From the NCBI GenBank assembly GCA_036785705.1, contig JAWUZG010000018.1:4685501-4749500 (forward strand): a DNA stretch of 64,000 nucleotides. Direction: 5' to 3'. A model generated the notes under the pieces. The model was given only the letters and a program-made list of their open reading frames with translations, was not told the origin of the DNA and searched no databases. The translations under genes were made by a program, and so were the position numbers. Positions 24,431-36,819 of this stretch are shown here, piece by piece (position 1 is the stretch's first letter; every line of letters starts with the position of its first letter). Source of the stretch: Acanthornis magna. Lineage: Eukaryota > Chordata > Aves > Passeriformes > Acanthizidae.

Positions 24431-25673
24431 TGTAAGGGACCCGATCTCCCCGCTAGATGTCATTGGCGTTCCAGGAAAGAGGAATGGGGCTCGGCTGCTC
24501 TCTAAACCCCCGGAGCTATTGCAGACCGCCCGAAATCTGAGAATTCAAGCATTTCTGACACTTTTCATCCTCAAGGCTTGGATCTGAGAGATTAGGTGGA
24601 GACCACGATGAAATCAGGAAAACATATGAGCGTCCTACAAGGATTTTTGTTGTTTTTGTCATCAATTGGCAATTATTTTTGCTAAAACAAATGCAGCTAC
24701 AAGAGTAAAAGTAAAGAGCAAGACTTTTTTAATTGATTTGTTATTTCTTCAGTTGCTAGGTAATGCTAAGCACATGGAATGTTTTCAGATTGAATCCACT
24801 GAGGTTTTTATTAATGTGATAACCATCGTCTAGTACAGGCAAATAGAGACATAGATACATAAGCAGCACATTAGCTGTTAATTCATAAATTCTTTAAAGT
24901 GAGGGTAAATCATCCATGGACTAAAAGGGAGTTTTGATTTCTCTTTTTAGAGTGGTAGCAGTTATTTGGAGTTGCACTGGCAACAATTATTTACAGAACA
25001 ATGTGAAACCACACATTTTCATCCCTGTAAGGACTGCGCAATCAGTTACATTTGAGTTTTAATAAATGTTAATCTCTTTTTCATTTCACCTGTGTAAAGG
25101 CACACTGTGTTTCATGCCATTCCACAAGGAATACTGAGCCTGATCCCAGGGCTGCTGCTTTCCTAAGCTTTGCTGAAAGTCAGGCTGGTCAACAGCACTG
25201 TGCTAAAATTTGTGGAAGCCTGGTTTTATAAGGAAAATTGAACGGTCTTCAGTGTTTGTAAGTGGAAATCAAAGATATTAAAGGGTCTTTTTTTCCTCAG
25301 AAACTTACACTGACTGCCCAGGGATCCAGCTTCTGTTTCCTGGGAAATAATGCACCTACATCAGAGGGTGTAACACACAGGGGAACCCAAATGGTTTCCT
25401 CCCAAAAAAGCTCACAAAATATGTGGATCTGTGTTGGAGAAGAACATCTTGGGATTAGAAAATGAATCCAGCATGCAATTTCTTACTTCAAATGATTCAT
25501 TATGTGACCATAAGTCCATAAATCCCCTGAAAATTTATAGGAGTTTTCTAGTTCATCAAAATTATAGTGTACTTCTTAGGATAATGGTGAAAGCAAAGCA
25601 GACTAAATTTGTGTTTCAACATGCAAACCAGATTAAATGAGTTGAAAATAAAATCCCTGTTGCAAAAACTGCT

Positions 25674-25706
25674 AAAAAAAAGAGAGAGAGAGAAAGAGAG
25701 GAAAAC
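25674..25706. repeat. A7 + (GA)n microsatellite
   Basis: A short purine tract: seven A followed by alternating GA units with one interruption. It is a simple-sequence repeat with no associated gene. Confidence 0.8.
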
Positions 25707-26255
25707 AATCTCACTGTTTTTCTTTCTGTAATTTTAGTCAATAAAAATTCTGAAACTGTGTAGGAAAATATGAAGGTGTCCACAGGAGAAAAAAATCAAA
25801 TATCCTCTTTCTTGAAGTATAAGTCAGGAAAAAAACCTAGTGTGGAACAAATACAAGTTACAGAGAGAGACATTTGGCAAGCATCAATTCACACTAGTCA
25901 GGAGACTGCAGATGACTCAGGAGTTCAGCTATAACAGATTGGTCACAGCTAAATATGCCCTTAATCCATCACTAAGAGTCCCTGGAATGCAGCAAGGTCA
26001 AGATTTAGAAAAAAAAATATACCAAATGTTAAGAATTTTAGGGCAAGATTTGCAGTGGAACAGACAGGTTGTCTTTTCAGGAACTTCGTACCTTCTGCTT
26101 TTAACATTCTTTAGCCTAAATCAATGTTTTCCACCCGAGTCTGAAAAACTGCAGATCATGCAGTGGTGCTTCTAACTTTCCTGGTGGTTCACCACTTTGA
26201 AATCAGACTGTTCAGTTACAAATAATAATATTTGTTCATATCTCTGTGTATTGTT

Positions 26256-26304
26256 GTCTTTTTTTTCTTTCTCTTTTTTTTTTCTTTCTCTTTTTTTTTC
26301 CCCA
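26256..26304. repeat. CTTT/T-rich pyrimidine tract
   Basis: A plus-strand polypyrimidine tract made of two copies of a T-run plus CTTTCTC unit, followed by CCCCAG. The tract plus AG looks like a strong splice acceptor on paper (26302-26307), but no matching open exon or donor was found, so it is annotated as low complexity. Confidence 0.75.
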
Positions 26305-29300
26305 GCTTACTTCCCCATTCCCTGTGGAGGAGCTGAGGGTTAGGCTGATTCTACCTTTCTAGAATCATGAAGAAAAATATCTTCTACTTTCCTCCATAGC
26401 ACACAAACTGACTGATGCTAACAGCAATGCATGAGCAGTAATTTCAGGGGTTTGCTCACGGTTAGAAATCAGGTTTCCACTAATTACTGCAAAATTTGAG
26501 GTGGCATTTCCAGTATTCTATCATGATCTGTATTTTACTCAAATTGAAATTAAACCACATATGAAAAGCAGAAGGGGCTTTTTATGAGTAGCATCTGAGT
26601 CCCTTTTTTCACCAGAATATCACCCATGACAAAACATTATAGAAACCACCCATGGTTTAGGACAGGAGGTGAACAAAGATCCATCTTTACACACGGATTT
26701 CTGTGTTTTTGTGCTGCATGGATTGAAAGCCCTGCTAATCTAAGGAGAGCCATCAATACATTATTTTCCCAAATATCAACATGGTTTTCTGCACAGTTAC
26801 CTGTCCACACATCCTACACCCCATGGGGGAATGCAGCACCAGTGCAGGGAGTTCCGCAGTCACAAGGACACTTTCCTGTCTCCCTCGGCAGCACTCTGCC
26901 CTGTATTACACTGCAATCTTAGTCTGAGTCAATCTTTTCAAGCCCTATAATTTTATTTTCCTTGGCAAAAATATTGTCAAGGCGTTGCCTTTTCCATTCT
27001 TCTCCTCAGCTCTTCAGGCTCTCGCTCGCTTTTGTTCTTGCTCTGGATCTCTCCTGTCCCTGTGCATCATCGATCAAGTCAGCGCAAGGTAAATCCACCC
27101 CGCGTGGGATTCATTCTGCTCAGAAAGGAAGCTGGGAAGTGTTGACACTTTGAAACTCCCCATGTTTTTTAGCAACTGTTGAGACTTTACCACATGTGTG
27201 AAGTACCAGCTAGATTCCCTCCCTTTAGGTTTTGGGATTAAGACAGGATTTAAACATGAACATCTGCAGTTATGGAGTTTGTATTTCCTCTGAGGAGGAT
27301 TTATTGTGATGACAATAGAAATCCTGCTACTAGTCACAGAACTTCTCTTCCCTCTATCAGCATCCTCACCTCGTCCCCTGATGTCACCTTTGCCTGTGTT
27401 AAGCCATAGTACTCTGAAAAACTCTGCCTACATAGGCTATTGTGAACTTCATGAGTTGGATGACATGAAGTAATTTTCCCTGCTTCAGTGCTTCATGGGA
27501 AAAGGTCAGTCACTCAGGCTTGGAGGGCAGAGGAAAAATCTGCAAAGGTTGTTATGAGAGAAATGATATTTTAGTTCCTGAGGAAACCAAGTCGAATTTA
27601 GGTGATGGTAAATGATGATGGCTGCTTTTGAAAACCTGGGTCACAATCTTTTGTTATTAATATTCATTACTGCAAATATGTCCTGATCCTATTTTACAAA
27701 ATATAAAACTGTCTTATCAGATTATTATGTTGATCATGGTTAGTAAAACTACAAAACAGTAGTACCAAGTGACCATGAAAGCTGTTGTTACGAGCTGCCT
27801 CTTAGATTAAGCTCTTCACAGCATACATGTAAAGAGACACTCTTACATGTACATTAAGATCAAGAGTGAAATAATACATTTGACAATGTCACCTTCAGTG
27901 GTCTGCAACCATTTGCACACTTGCAAAATGTAGAGGTTGTCCATCTGCATTGGACTGACAAAAGTGGAGAGCAAAATGGGAATTGTGCAGCAGGCAGGCA
28001 TGTCACTCCACGGCGGTCCCAGCGGGATCCACCGTCTGGCTGCTCTGCACACGTTGGTCCATGGTGCCTCTAAAATAAAATTGCAGATCGTGCTGTGACT
28101 TCTATTTGCTTAAACAACTTGTACCTAAGTGTGGAGTTTCTGGATATAAACTTGAATATTGCTTCCTAAGAAGTCAAATAAGACATTTAAGGAAAAGAAA
28201 AAATAATCTTTGCCTGTATGCCTGGTTACACATAGACAGGAATTATAGGAAAAGTTCATTTAAGAGATACATGGGATTTGATTTTTATATATACCATACT
28301 GTAGTGTAGAGAGTGATACTGTTTTGCAGCTCCAAAACTGGGGGTGCCTGTTCTATTTCTTCACCTTCTCTTGGTTTACTGAAAACATTTTGGATGTTGC
28401 TGTTTGCCCAGTCTGACAATGACTGTATATTTCCTTTACATAATCCACAACATCTGGACACTGTTCCATCACCCAAAGCCAGAATGTTCTGCTACTTTTA
28501 TTTACATGTGGTAGTGAAGCACTGTAAATCCAAGGGCCAGATTTCAAGAAGACTCTGGCATGAAAACTTGCAGAAATGAGTGATTGATGCATTTCTTTGT
28601 AACAGTAAAGTTCCAGGTAGGAGTTCTGTTTGAGTACTATATTAATGACGAGAATTTCATTACTTCACTTTCATGGGCTTTATCAAAACACATCTTCACA
28701 AAAATGATTTTTCTACTGGAAAAAAAAAAAAAACTCTTTGTATTTAATTAGTTCAGTCCTCTTTGCTGACTATAGGTATAGAAATAAAATAGCAGATAAG
28801 CAGATAACACAAGTAGAACTGGAGTGTGCAGTTCCTAAATTCTGCAGACACCTCACCCTTAACATCCAAGTCCCCAAACAGCTGAGCTTCTGCATCTGTG
28901 CTCAGTCAGACTCATCTCAGCCTTCACAGGATTTTCATTTATGCCAGAATTCTAAAATAGCCATTCCTCAGCCTGTTCACCTCAAAAAGGATTTGATCTA
29001 GTGAGAATCATCAGAACACAAGATATGGTGTGCACACACCAGTAATTAATAGGGATTAAGGCTCCCATGCTGGAAGAAAGAAATCTACATCCCATTCCAT
29101 CAACTGCTTGAGGAAATTCAAACCACATTTCTTCCCTTGCAGATGGGTTCCCAGCCATAAGCTGTAGGTTCTTCCCAGCACCAGAGGAAATTACAAAATG
29201 GGTCAATACAATAAATTATGACAAAACTCTAGGGTAGACAGTGTTCCCCAAGAAGTCTCCAACAAATGTCGATTTGAAACTCCTATATAAGTTATTAAAA

Positions 29301-29489
29301 TCAGCCTCATGATCAGAGGAAGAGAGAGAGGTTCATGTGACACCCAGCTTTTAAAGGATCGCTTGCATGTCTGGAGAACCAGAGATTAGCATGTCTGACT
29401 TCTGTCTCAGGCATTGGTAGAAATAGAGTTGAAATGGCTTTCATAGAGAGAAGTTATGGCTCCTAGTGTAATAAAGCTCTTCAAAGCAG

Positions 29490-30260
29490 AAAATATGCCT
29501 GTGGATAAAGGTCACATACTTGATGTAATGTTCTTAGATTTCTAAAAAGCTTTTGATGAGGTCAGTTATCAGAATCATTTAAAGTAGATAGGATTTAATG
29601 GGATAAGAGGGAAGATCCTTCTGTGGATTAATAACTGCTCAAAAGATTTGTAACAAAAAGTAGTGATAAATGGTGGAAGGTAATTGCTAATGAAATCCCG
29701 CAGGCATCCAGATGTTCAACATATTTGTGAATGGTCTGGAAAGAAGGTGAGTAGTGAGGTTTTTAATGATACAAAATTGTCTGGAGCGGTCAGAATTAAA
29801 ACCATCTATGAAAGCTTTCAGAAATATCTTTTGATACGAAATGGACAAAAGACAGCAAATTCAAAACTGAAGAATAAAAAGCCATGCACATAGCCAATAA
29901 TGAAACTCCATATGTATATATACATGCAATAAAGGAGTATTTACATGTACGTGTACACAGTGCTGGACTCTCACCGAGCTATCACCATCTGCAAAGGAAC
30001 AATAAGTCACTTTACATAAATCTTGAAAAGAATCTTTTCAATGTTCTGCTGTAGTCAAGAAGAAAAACAGGGTGTTAGGAAGGAACAGGGTCCAATATAC
30101 TGAATGATGCCACTTTAATAAACCCATGGTGCCTACATAGTCCTTGAATACTACCTTGCCTCAGAAAAGATTTATTAAACAAGATAAATGAAAGTTAAAA
30201 ACAGACCTTTGCATATCCAGAATGACTCCCATATGAGGACAGATTAGAGAACAAGAACCT
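29490..30260 (+). mobile_element. Ancient CR1/L3-like LINE remnant (reverse transcriptase)
   Basis: Heavily decayed sense LINE of the CR1/L3 clade. TTCTTAGATTTCTAAAAAGC (about 29531-29550) still reads F-L-D-F-stop-K-A-F-D, matching the reverse-transcriptase motif LDFSKAFD with a stop in place of S. Downstream, a 'cccgcaggcatcc' piece, 'atgttcaacatatttgtgaa' (M-F-N-I-F-V-N) and 'aatgatacaaaattgtctgg' (near the A-D-D-T-K-L-G region) occur in the correct order. Around 30.12 kb, AACCCATGGTGCCTACATAG and CCTTGAATACTACC fit the LINE's later part, and CCATATGAGGACAGATTAGA (near 30.23 kb) fits the part before the 3' UTR. All frames are broken. It is far more diverged than the other CR1 copies, consistent with an insertion that predates birds. 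Confidence 0.8.
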
Positions 30261-33200
30261 CCTGGTCCCTTCATTTCACAAACTCAAGTATATGTGCTGA
30301 GCTTAATGCAAGTATAATTCAGAAAGCATTCTGGAAATTCTGGAAGAAGTTTACATGCAGAAGATTACAATGTCTGCTTAAGAGACACCCTAGCACTGGG
30401 TGAGATGAAGACATAGGAAAGTTGAGTCACCCAGCTTAGAGCTCTGGGTTGCGCTTTTTAGTTTTGAGACTTTGTCACCAAGGATGGCGCTAAATCAGGA
30501 AAAACTCCTTACAGTCTCAGCTGGAGTCTTCAGACCTCCAAATTAACAGTGGGAAGGAAAATCCTTAGACAATAAAATTAAGGACGTGCTTACAATAAAC
30601 CAGAAGTACCTCTGAAAATACATTCAGGAGCCACGTTTCACATATGTATTATTGATTTAAAAACAATCAGGAGTTTCACATTATTATGAGAGAAAACACT
30701 TAGCGCATCCCAGTTTGTTTCTAATAATCATCTTGTCTCGACTTTCTACAGATTAAAATGTCTGAGTTTCAGGTAAAGGGAAGTCACAAATTGCCAAAGA
30801 GACCTAGGGCAGCCTGGCACAGGCACCTTGCAGAGACAGCTCTATCACTGCAGATGGCCAGGCTCAAACCGAAGGGCAGCAGCATGTGCATATTTACTCC
30901 TGATCAGGAGACAAGGTAGGAGGCATGACATGTTCTGACTCATCACTAGATGCTTCTGGTTGTGAGAGAGGATTACGGCAATAGTAGCAAAACTCCTAAA
31001 AATCTCTCAGTGTTACTGAAATTCCTTTTGTCAGCTGCATTCAGTTGCTGTGACTACAGGGCGAACTGGCAGATCAAAAAAGGAACCTTAAGAAATCTGG
31101 GGGGAAAAAGAAACTACTAGCTTTCTGAAAGAATATGAAAAAAAATAGAAAAAGGGCAAAATAAATTGATTCGTCAGTTATGCCAATCGGTGAATGAAAA
31201 TTACAAGTCCAAATTTAGACAACTCTGTGTATATAAAATCTTACTGAGAAAACAATGTGCAGTGCATAACTGCTCCCTTCCTATTCACACACATGTATTC
31301 CATTTTTTCCCCTCCACTTATAAAAAAACCAGCAAGAGATAATGAGATTTTCTTTTTTTAAAAAAGAAAAATTAAATTTTTAAATTCACCTAGAACTTTT
31401 TAAAACTGTATTTGGTTGTATTTTCACAGAAACAGAAGAGTGTTGGAAGTACCTAACACGGTCAGTACATTACATGCATCACACACTCAGTAACCACCTG
31501 AAACTAAAAATAGAAACACACAGGGAAGGATTAAATCCTCTCTTCATAAATCAACAGCAGATTGATATGTACCTGGAAATATTTCCTCAAATTAGGGCCC
31601 TTTGATTATTGATGTGTTTGGCCGATCAAGATATTGCTCTGAGGTTTACAGCATAATTTTCAAAGTTATCTTAAGGAATTAAGACAGACATTGCAAATAA
31701 ATGGGATCTAAATCCCTTTACTCTTTGTTTCCTTACAAAACTTTGATGTACAATTACATTGTGGTGCAAAAAGAATTATTTTATTCTTCAGAAAGTTTTC
31801 AGGATAATTATTTTGCACATTTTCTTGTCTTACCTGTTGAATGCTTTTCAGTGTGTGATAGCTCCTGACTGCTGCCAATCAGACACAGACTAGGCTCCTA
31901 GTAGGGCTGGTGGTGATAATTTTGTAATTATTTTGTAAATTACTCTTACAATTATTGTTGTTGTAATTTCTGAGGAATCTGGGACCTACACCGCAACTGC
32001 AGGATCTGCCCAGAAGACACAGTTACTTCACTGCAGCAATCATTTGCAGCAATCCTCGCCCTTTATAACAATATCCAACACATTCTCTTTTCCTTTCCAA
32101 AAATATTCCTTTCCCTTTGTGTCAAGTAAGATTCAGACCAAAGTTCTAAGCATCGGGTCACAGCAGTGTCTAAAAATGGGAAATGTCAGGCAAACTTAAT
32201 CTCCATATCCATTCCGCCTGGGGTTCCTTCTTCTTAAAGCATCTGCACAGCGGCTGAGGTCAGCTTTCCTTCTGCCTCAGCTAGTCCCACTAACACCTAA
32301 TCCTGGCCTAATGTGCTTGTGATCCTCTGTAAAGTTGACTTTGCTAAATATCAGAAGCCAAACTTGAAAATTGCCAGCCCAATTCTGGATTTTCTCCGTT
32401 CGATGTGAATAGCGAGCCTGTTTGTGTGCTGGGCTTTTCTTCAGACCATCCCGCTGGCACTGCTGAAAGGCTTGAAGGCAAAGGGCAGCATATGTGAAGG
32501 ATGTCAAAATCCAGATTTCCATGAATTCCCTAAGCAAAAGAACAGCGCGTATCGAAGCAAATTAATGTCACTTTTCTTCTAAGCAGAGCTCTGAATAATA
32601 TTGGTGTTTCCAGGTGGAGTTTGGGTTCTGGCACCCTGCGTGGCCGAGGCGGCTGAGTGATGCTCGCCGTGGGGAGGCCTGCAAAGTGGCTGTTTCTCAG
32701 AGGCTCTGAGCTGGAATTTGCTCCATGGGGGCTCACTGGCCTCTCGGCTCCTCAGTACCAGGCATAACAGTCTGAAAAATGCAGGACAGGATCAGGCCCT
32801 GAGCAGTTCTTTAATCCTATCTTATAGGTCTCAGTGAGGAAAATCCATATTATCTTGTTGCCTAATACTGTTCATGGGATACAAGAAATCAGCTTAGTAA
32901 AAAAATCCTTTGTAGGATAAGTGCAAAATATTCCTTTTTCTTTTAAGTTTTAAAAAAAAAAATATCCAGTGTGAGGTAGAGGGTAGAGGGAAGAAAGGAA
33001 TTTCCACCTGAAATTAATAGAATATTATGATTTTTAGTTGGTTAGCATAGTAAATACTAATCCGTTAATTAGAAAATTTCATGTCTGAAATTCGGAAGTT
33101 TATTTTACCCTATTTTATTGCAAAAATAAATACCCCTTCTTTTATGAAAATAATGTGCTTGGAGCTGTGTTATGTCCTGCTGCTATTTTGTTACGAGTGG

Positions 33201-34239
33201 TTGGTACATCTTCAGCAATGAAATCACAAGCAGAGCCTTCAGAAAAATCCTTCAGTGCTTCAGTGCAGTCCAGGGGTTTTATTGTGGCTCTCACCAGCAA
33301 AATGTTGTACCAGTAGCTGTGTTTTTAAGCAAGCATAATGCTTTGGAACTCATAAAGTGTTTTTTCCACAGTGAAATGTTGTACCCTGGATGTTGGTTTT
33401 ATGCTTCCCTGGATAGTGAGCAAATCTGAGATAAAACCTTTCTGGCAGCCCTAACACCAGATACACTTTACTGAGTCAGTCTGTGCAAAACAATTCCCTC
33501 TCAAAATACGAGAAAGAGCCTGGGCAGAGCCCTGCAGATGTAAATGTGAACAGTTAGAAACCAGCCCTGAACATATGCTGGCTTAGCACATAAATTCAGG
33601 AGGTTACAGCCGAGGCACCTGCAGTCATTCCACCATGTCAGCTTCTAGCTTTGGGCAGTCATTTTGATTATTTTTTTTGGCCATATGAATGCAAGAAGAG
33701 TTTTTTTGGGAAAAAAATGCCTGAAGATAGAGGAGCAGGTTCATGCAGAAGGAGTCTGAAGCTCTGAATTTGAGTTTGTCTCTTTGCACATCAGTTCCAA
33801 AGTTTGGGGTGTCCTAAATAAAGCATAATAAGGTAAGCAACAAAATATAACCCCACGGAGTCACAGTCGGTCTGTACGAGCTTCATTTCTGCCTGGCTAA
33901 ACCTGAGAAAAATATTTCTCCCCATGTTCCAGCAGGGAAATGGGGTCTTAAGAGAATGAGAAGCCAGGCTGGCTCTATGATGAGAGCCCATTTATGAAAT
34001 GCTATTTTGGGGGAAGTGGTAGAGCTAAACAGCAAGGGGTGGACTTGTTGAAACCTCCCTGGGCTGGGGGGAAGTGTGGCTCCTGCAGGCACCTCAGACT
34101 GACCACAGCACAGCAGCATATGGTGGCATGAGCAGAGCCAGAGCTTGTCACTCCCAGGCCTGCTGGAGACCATCCCATCAATCTGTGCCGTTCACTCGGT
34201 GCTCCTGCTGACAGCTGCGGCTCTTTCCTTGAATCCTTG
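30261..34239. other. Unassigned AT-rich DNA
   Basis: No gene or recognisable mobile element. It contains an 11-bp-arm A/T palindrome at 31348-31370 and an AT-rich block at 31.56-31.96 kb that may be regulatory. A locally GC-richer patch with several CpGs lies at 32.63-32.72 kb. Confidence 0.55.
31560..31960. promoter_or_regulatory. Candidate regulatory block (weak)
   Basis: Repeat-free, AT-rich sequence with many homeodomain-type cores (GATTATTGATG, GATAATTATT, GTAATTATTTTG) and GGCCGATCAAGATATTGC. This composition resembles vertebrate enhancers that are conserved near developmental genes. There is no direct evidence of conservation or activity. Confidence 0.22.
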
Positions 34240-34249
34240 GGAGATGCCC

Positions 34250-34457
34250 TCAAAGCTGAGGCTCAGAGCCATATGTCTCCTTCTCATCTGGGCAGACTGT
34301 GGTAAATCCACTCAGCTCCCCACGAAAAGCCACTCCAGGACTGCAGGTTTGCAAGGCAGGATCCGGCGCCCTGTCCTGAGCACCCCCCTGGGCTGAGAGC
34401 CTGATAAAAAGGTCCTGATCCAGTTCATTGAGGTCCATGGCGAAGCGCCCGTCCATC
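34250..34457 (-). other. Possible exon-like open stretch, product unknown
   Basis: Minus strand. A polypyrimidine acceptor (CACTTTTGTTCTCCCCAG) ends at 34458, and the next base is followed at once by an ATG and a 68-codon open frame to a stop at 34250. The frame begins MDGRFAMDLNELDQDLFIRL. No clear splice donor is present, so it would be a terminal exon. No family is recognised, and the second half looks like unselected sequence. It could belong to the same transcription unit as 35667-35797, but the intervening exon and phase are unresolved. Confidence 0.15.
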
Positions 34458-34469
34458 CTGGGGAGAACA

Positions 34470-35620
34470 AAAGTGTTGAGCTTGGCAAATCATTTCCGTT
34501 AATGTAGGAGACAATTACTGATGCCTCTTTGCAAATTGCTCTTCTTTGACGTTTTTATAACTCAGTAATTTCCAGTTGTGTTCCCATGTTTGCCTCTTTT
34601 GTGTATAGTTTTCCTATTTTTGAGTGCATGGTTCACAACATTTAAACAAACACTAACAACAAATTACCTGCTCAACTGGGTTCTGTGAAAAGGGGCCCTG
34701 AAACTTATTTACAAATTAAGCGGACTCGGGCAAGGAGGGAATAGTCACCAGGAGCGATTTGCGGGTGCTCTGCAAATCACGCGTGGTTCTCTCGCCAAAA
34801 AAGCCCTGCATTTGGGGACGGGTGAGGGCCCGGCGGTAGAGCTCTGTGTATTTCGCCCAAGACCTTCTCTCACAGGGAAAAATCCACCTGATCTTTTTTT
34901 TTTTTTTTCTGTTCATAATTCTCTGGTGAAAAGATCCATCAGAGAACTAAATCAATACATGAACAACCCCACACGCTGTCCTCACTTATTTTCCCGTTTA
35001 AATAATTAGTAAGCTTTGTATTTACTTGTTCAATTCTCTTCGACTGTAATAAAATTAAGATTGCATATTTACTTTCCAACAAATCACGTCTCATTTTAAA
35101 TCGCATTTAAGACACGATACAACTTTCTCCACAAGTTTCTGAAAGAGGTTTTTTGACACGGAATTGATCTCTCCAAAGGCAATCTCTCCTCTCCTCACTT
35201 AGAATGCATAATCGTTAAGATGGGAAGTAACTGCGTACTTTGTTTTTTATTGTATTTTTAATCCCATAAATCTCCACAGTATTTCATTGCACGGCGGCTT
35301 TGATGTATTTCGCCTCGGGCTGGTGTTAGATCCCCTGCGTCCCAACATCTTTGGCTAACTCTGTTCTCCCATTTCGATAGTTTGATTTCGTTAAAAATAA
35401 AATTTTAGATGCGCTTTACGCATTATTTTAGAGAAATGGGTAGAGTACTGGCTATTTTTAAAGCTGCCTATCTATTTAAGGTGGCTGTGTATTGCCACAC
35501 TTTAAAATTCAGCTGCGCATCTGTTTACATGCCTTTTATTGCCATGCCAATATCCTGAAAATTATTTATGTCTGGGGGTTTTGTAGCTCGGGATTTTCAG
35601 CTCTTTCCGTTGGTCTCCGC
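34470..35620. promoter_or_regulatory. Candidate conserved regulatory region upstream of CpG islands
   Basis: AT-rich, repeat-free DNA that keeps many isolated CpGs, notably from 35.06 to 35.42 kb (AATCACGTC, AATCGCATT, ACACGATAC, GCATAATCGTTAAG, CTGCGTAC, CACGGCGGC, TCGCCTCGGG, ATTTCGATAG, GCGCTTTACGC). It directly flanks a cluster of CpG islands. Such CpG retention suggests the DNA is unmethylated in the germ line or under selection. Function as promoter-proximal or enhancer DNA is inferred. Confidence 0.4.
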
Positions 35621-35666
35621 ATTTTGTGATTTTCTTTGATTTCCTGAAAGATAAAGAGGGACCTAC

Positions 35667-35797
35667 CAATATTTACAATCATATTTGGTTGTCTCCTTCC
35701 ATCGCTGCATTTCGAGATATCTTTAATGTGGTCCCGAACATCTTTAACATTTAAAAGCTCCTGTTGAACAGAAAAACGCATATATTCTTTCCTCGCC
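35667..35797 (-). CDS. Candidate internal coding exon, product unknown
   Basis: Minus strand. A good acceptor (TTCTTTCTTGCAG ending at 35798) is followed by a 131-base open stretch ending at a strong donor (TTG|GTAGGT, intron from 35666). Reading starts with the last base of a split codon and ends with the first base of another (phase 2 in, phase 1 out). The 43 full codons are stop-free and include QQELLNVKDVRDHIKDISK, which looks amphipathic and helical, then KCSDGRRQPNMIVNIG. I do not recognise the protein family. The exon lies just beyond the CpG islands, so a first exon could lie at 36-39 kb on the same strand. Possible partner frames on the minus strand at 34.72-34.89 kb and 34.25-34.46 kb do not join to it in a phase I could confirm. 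Alternatively this is a conserved non-coding block with a chance open frame. Confidence 0.35.
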
Positions 35798-35934
35798 CTG
35801 CAAGAAAGAATTTTAAATTGGAGTAGGTCTCTGCTCTCTGTGTTTGCTTTTGGGGTTTTATTATTATTATTATCGTTACTTTGCGCGCGAAGAAAAATAC
35901 AAGGTTTAGACTGTGTTTAAGCGCTGTCTGCATT

Positions 35935-36430
35935 GCAGGTGGAGCGTAGGGATCGGAACCCTCCTTTCCTTCCTTTCTCCTCTGTTTTTGGGGCGGGGGG
36001 CCCCGGCAGAGCCGCCTTTTCCCACCTGGGAGCGCAGAGCGCCGTGGATCCCCGCGCCCCGAGGCTGCGGCAGCACCGGGACGGGGCCGACCCCCGGCCG
36101 CCCGAGCTTTGTGCCTCCCATGTGCGGGGCTTTGCCGGCCTGGAAGCCCCCGCAGGTCTGACCCTTCCCTGCGTTCTGCATCCCACCACCTCCCCGAGGT
36201 TTCCCCTCTTGTCGGAGGTGGGGCAGCGCTTTGGGCCGGGAGCGTTTCTCCACGTGCCCCGGCGGGAGATAGGTAAAAAGAAAGGAAAAAAGAATCCTTT
36301 TTGGTGTCGTCGGAAGAAGCAGCTCCGGGGCAGGATGGGCAGGATGGGCAGAAAGGCCCCGGGGAAGGCGGCAGGGAGCTTGCGTGACCCAGGGGAGGAA
36401 GGCGGCGGATAGCTGTCCTCGGGCACTCGA
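35935..36430. promoter_or_regulatory. CpG island A
   Basis: Roughly 500 bases with very dense CpGs (for example GAGCGCCGTGG, CGGGACGGGGCCGACCCC, GGCCGCCCGAG, CCCCGGCGGGAG, GGTGTCGTCGGAAG) in an otherwise CpG-poor window. CpG islands in birds usually mark gene promoters or developmental regulator loci. Open frames of up to 194 codons on both strands follow from low stop frequency and are not genes. There is no TATA box within it. Confidence 0.8.
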
Positions 36431-36540
36431 GTTGAGCAAGCCTCTTTCATCTTTTCTGTCGCTTTGGCTTAATTTACCTCTGCCCTCCAACGCCCTGTGA
36501 GTTTAATCACATCAGATCTCCTTCAAGCCAAAGCCAAAGA

Positions 36541-36710
36541 CTGGAAAGAAGGAAAGAATGAGCAAGAGGGTGAAAAAGTGGAAGGGAGAGAGGAAGGGAC
36601 AGAGTGAGGAAGGAAAGAAGAGAAAAACAAGAAAGAGAGGAAGGGAAAGGAAGAAAGAAGGAAAGAAAAGAAATGAAAAATTAAGGAATGGAGAGAAAGA
36701 GTATAAATAG
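36541..36710 (+). repeat. Polypurine (GA-rich) tract, about 170 bp
   Basis: Nearly uninterrupted A/G sequence on the plus strand (GGAAAGAAGGAAAGAATGAG and similar units), with only scattered T or C. Such polypurine-polypyrimidine mirror-like tracts can form triplex DNA and often sit next to CpG-island promoters. The minus-strand frame here is F/S/L-rich low complexity. Confidence 0.9.
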
Positions 36711-36819
36711 AAATACAAAATTAAATAGTCCCTTTGTCTTAGACAAGAATAGACAGGTGGTCACAGGGCTTCTGGTGACATTTGACACAGCAGCAGAGAT
36801 GCTGTTACTCTTCCCTGGG

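Larger units (their letters stand above)
23641..29489. other. Unassigned AT-rich DNA with low-complexity tracts
   Basis: No gene recognised over 5.8 kb. Contents seen: a pyrimidine/ATT tract at 24.33-24.43 kb, a GA repeat at 25.67-25.71 kb, a CT-rich tract at 26.26-26.30 kb and an A14 run at 28.72 kb. Frames of up to 155 codons cross the low-complexity tracts and are not supported as genes. Confidence 0.55.

Noticed and set aside
34716..34916. Minus-strand frame at 34.72-34.92 kb as the exon joining 34.25 and 35.67 kb
   Set aside because: No acceptor gave a phase compatible with both neighbours, and the start lies in an A-run. It may simply be part of a regulatory block.
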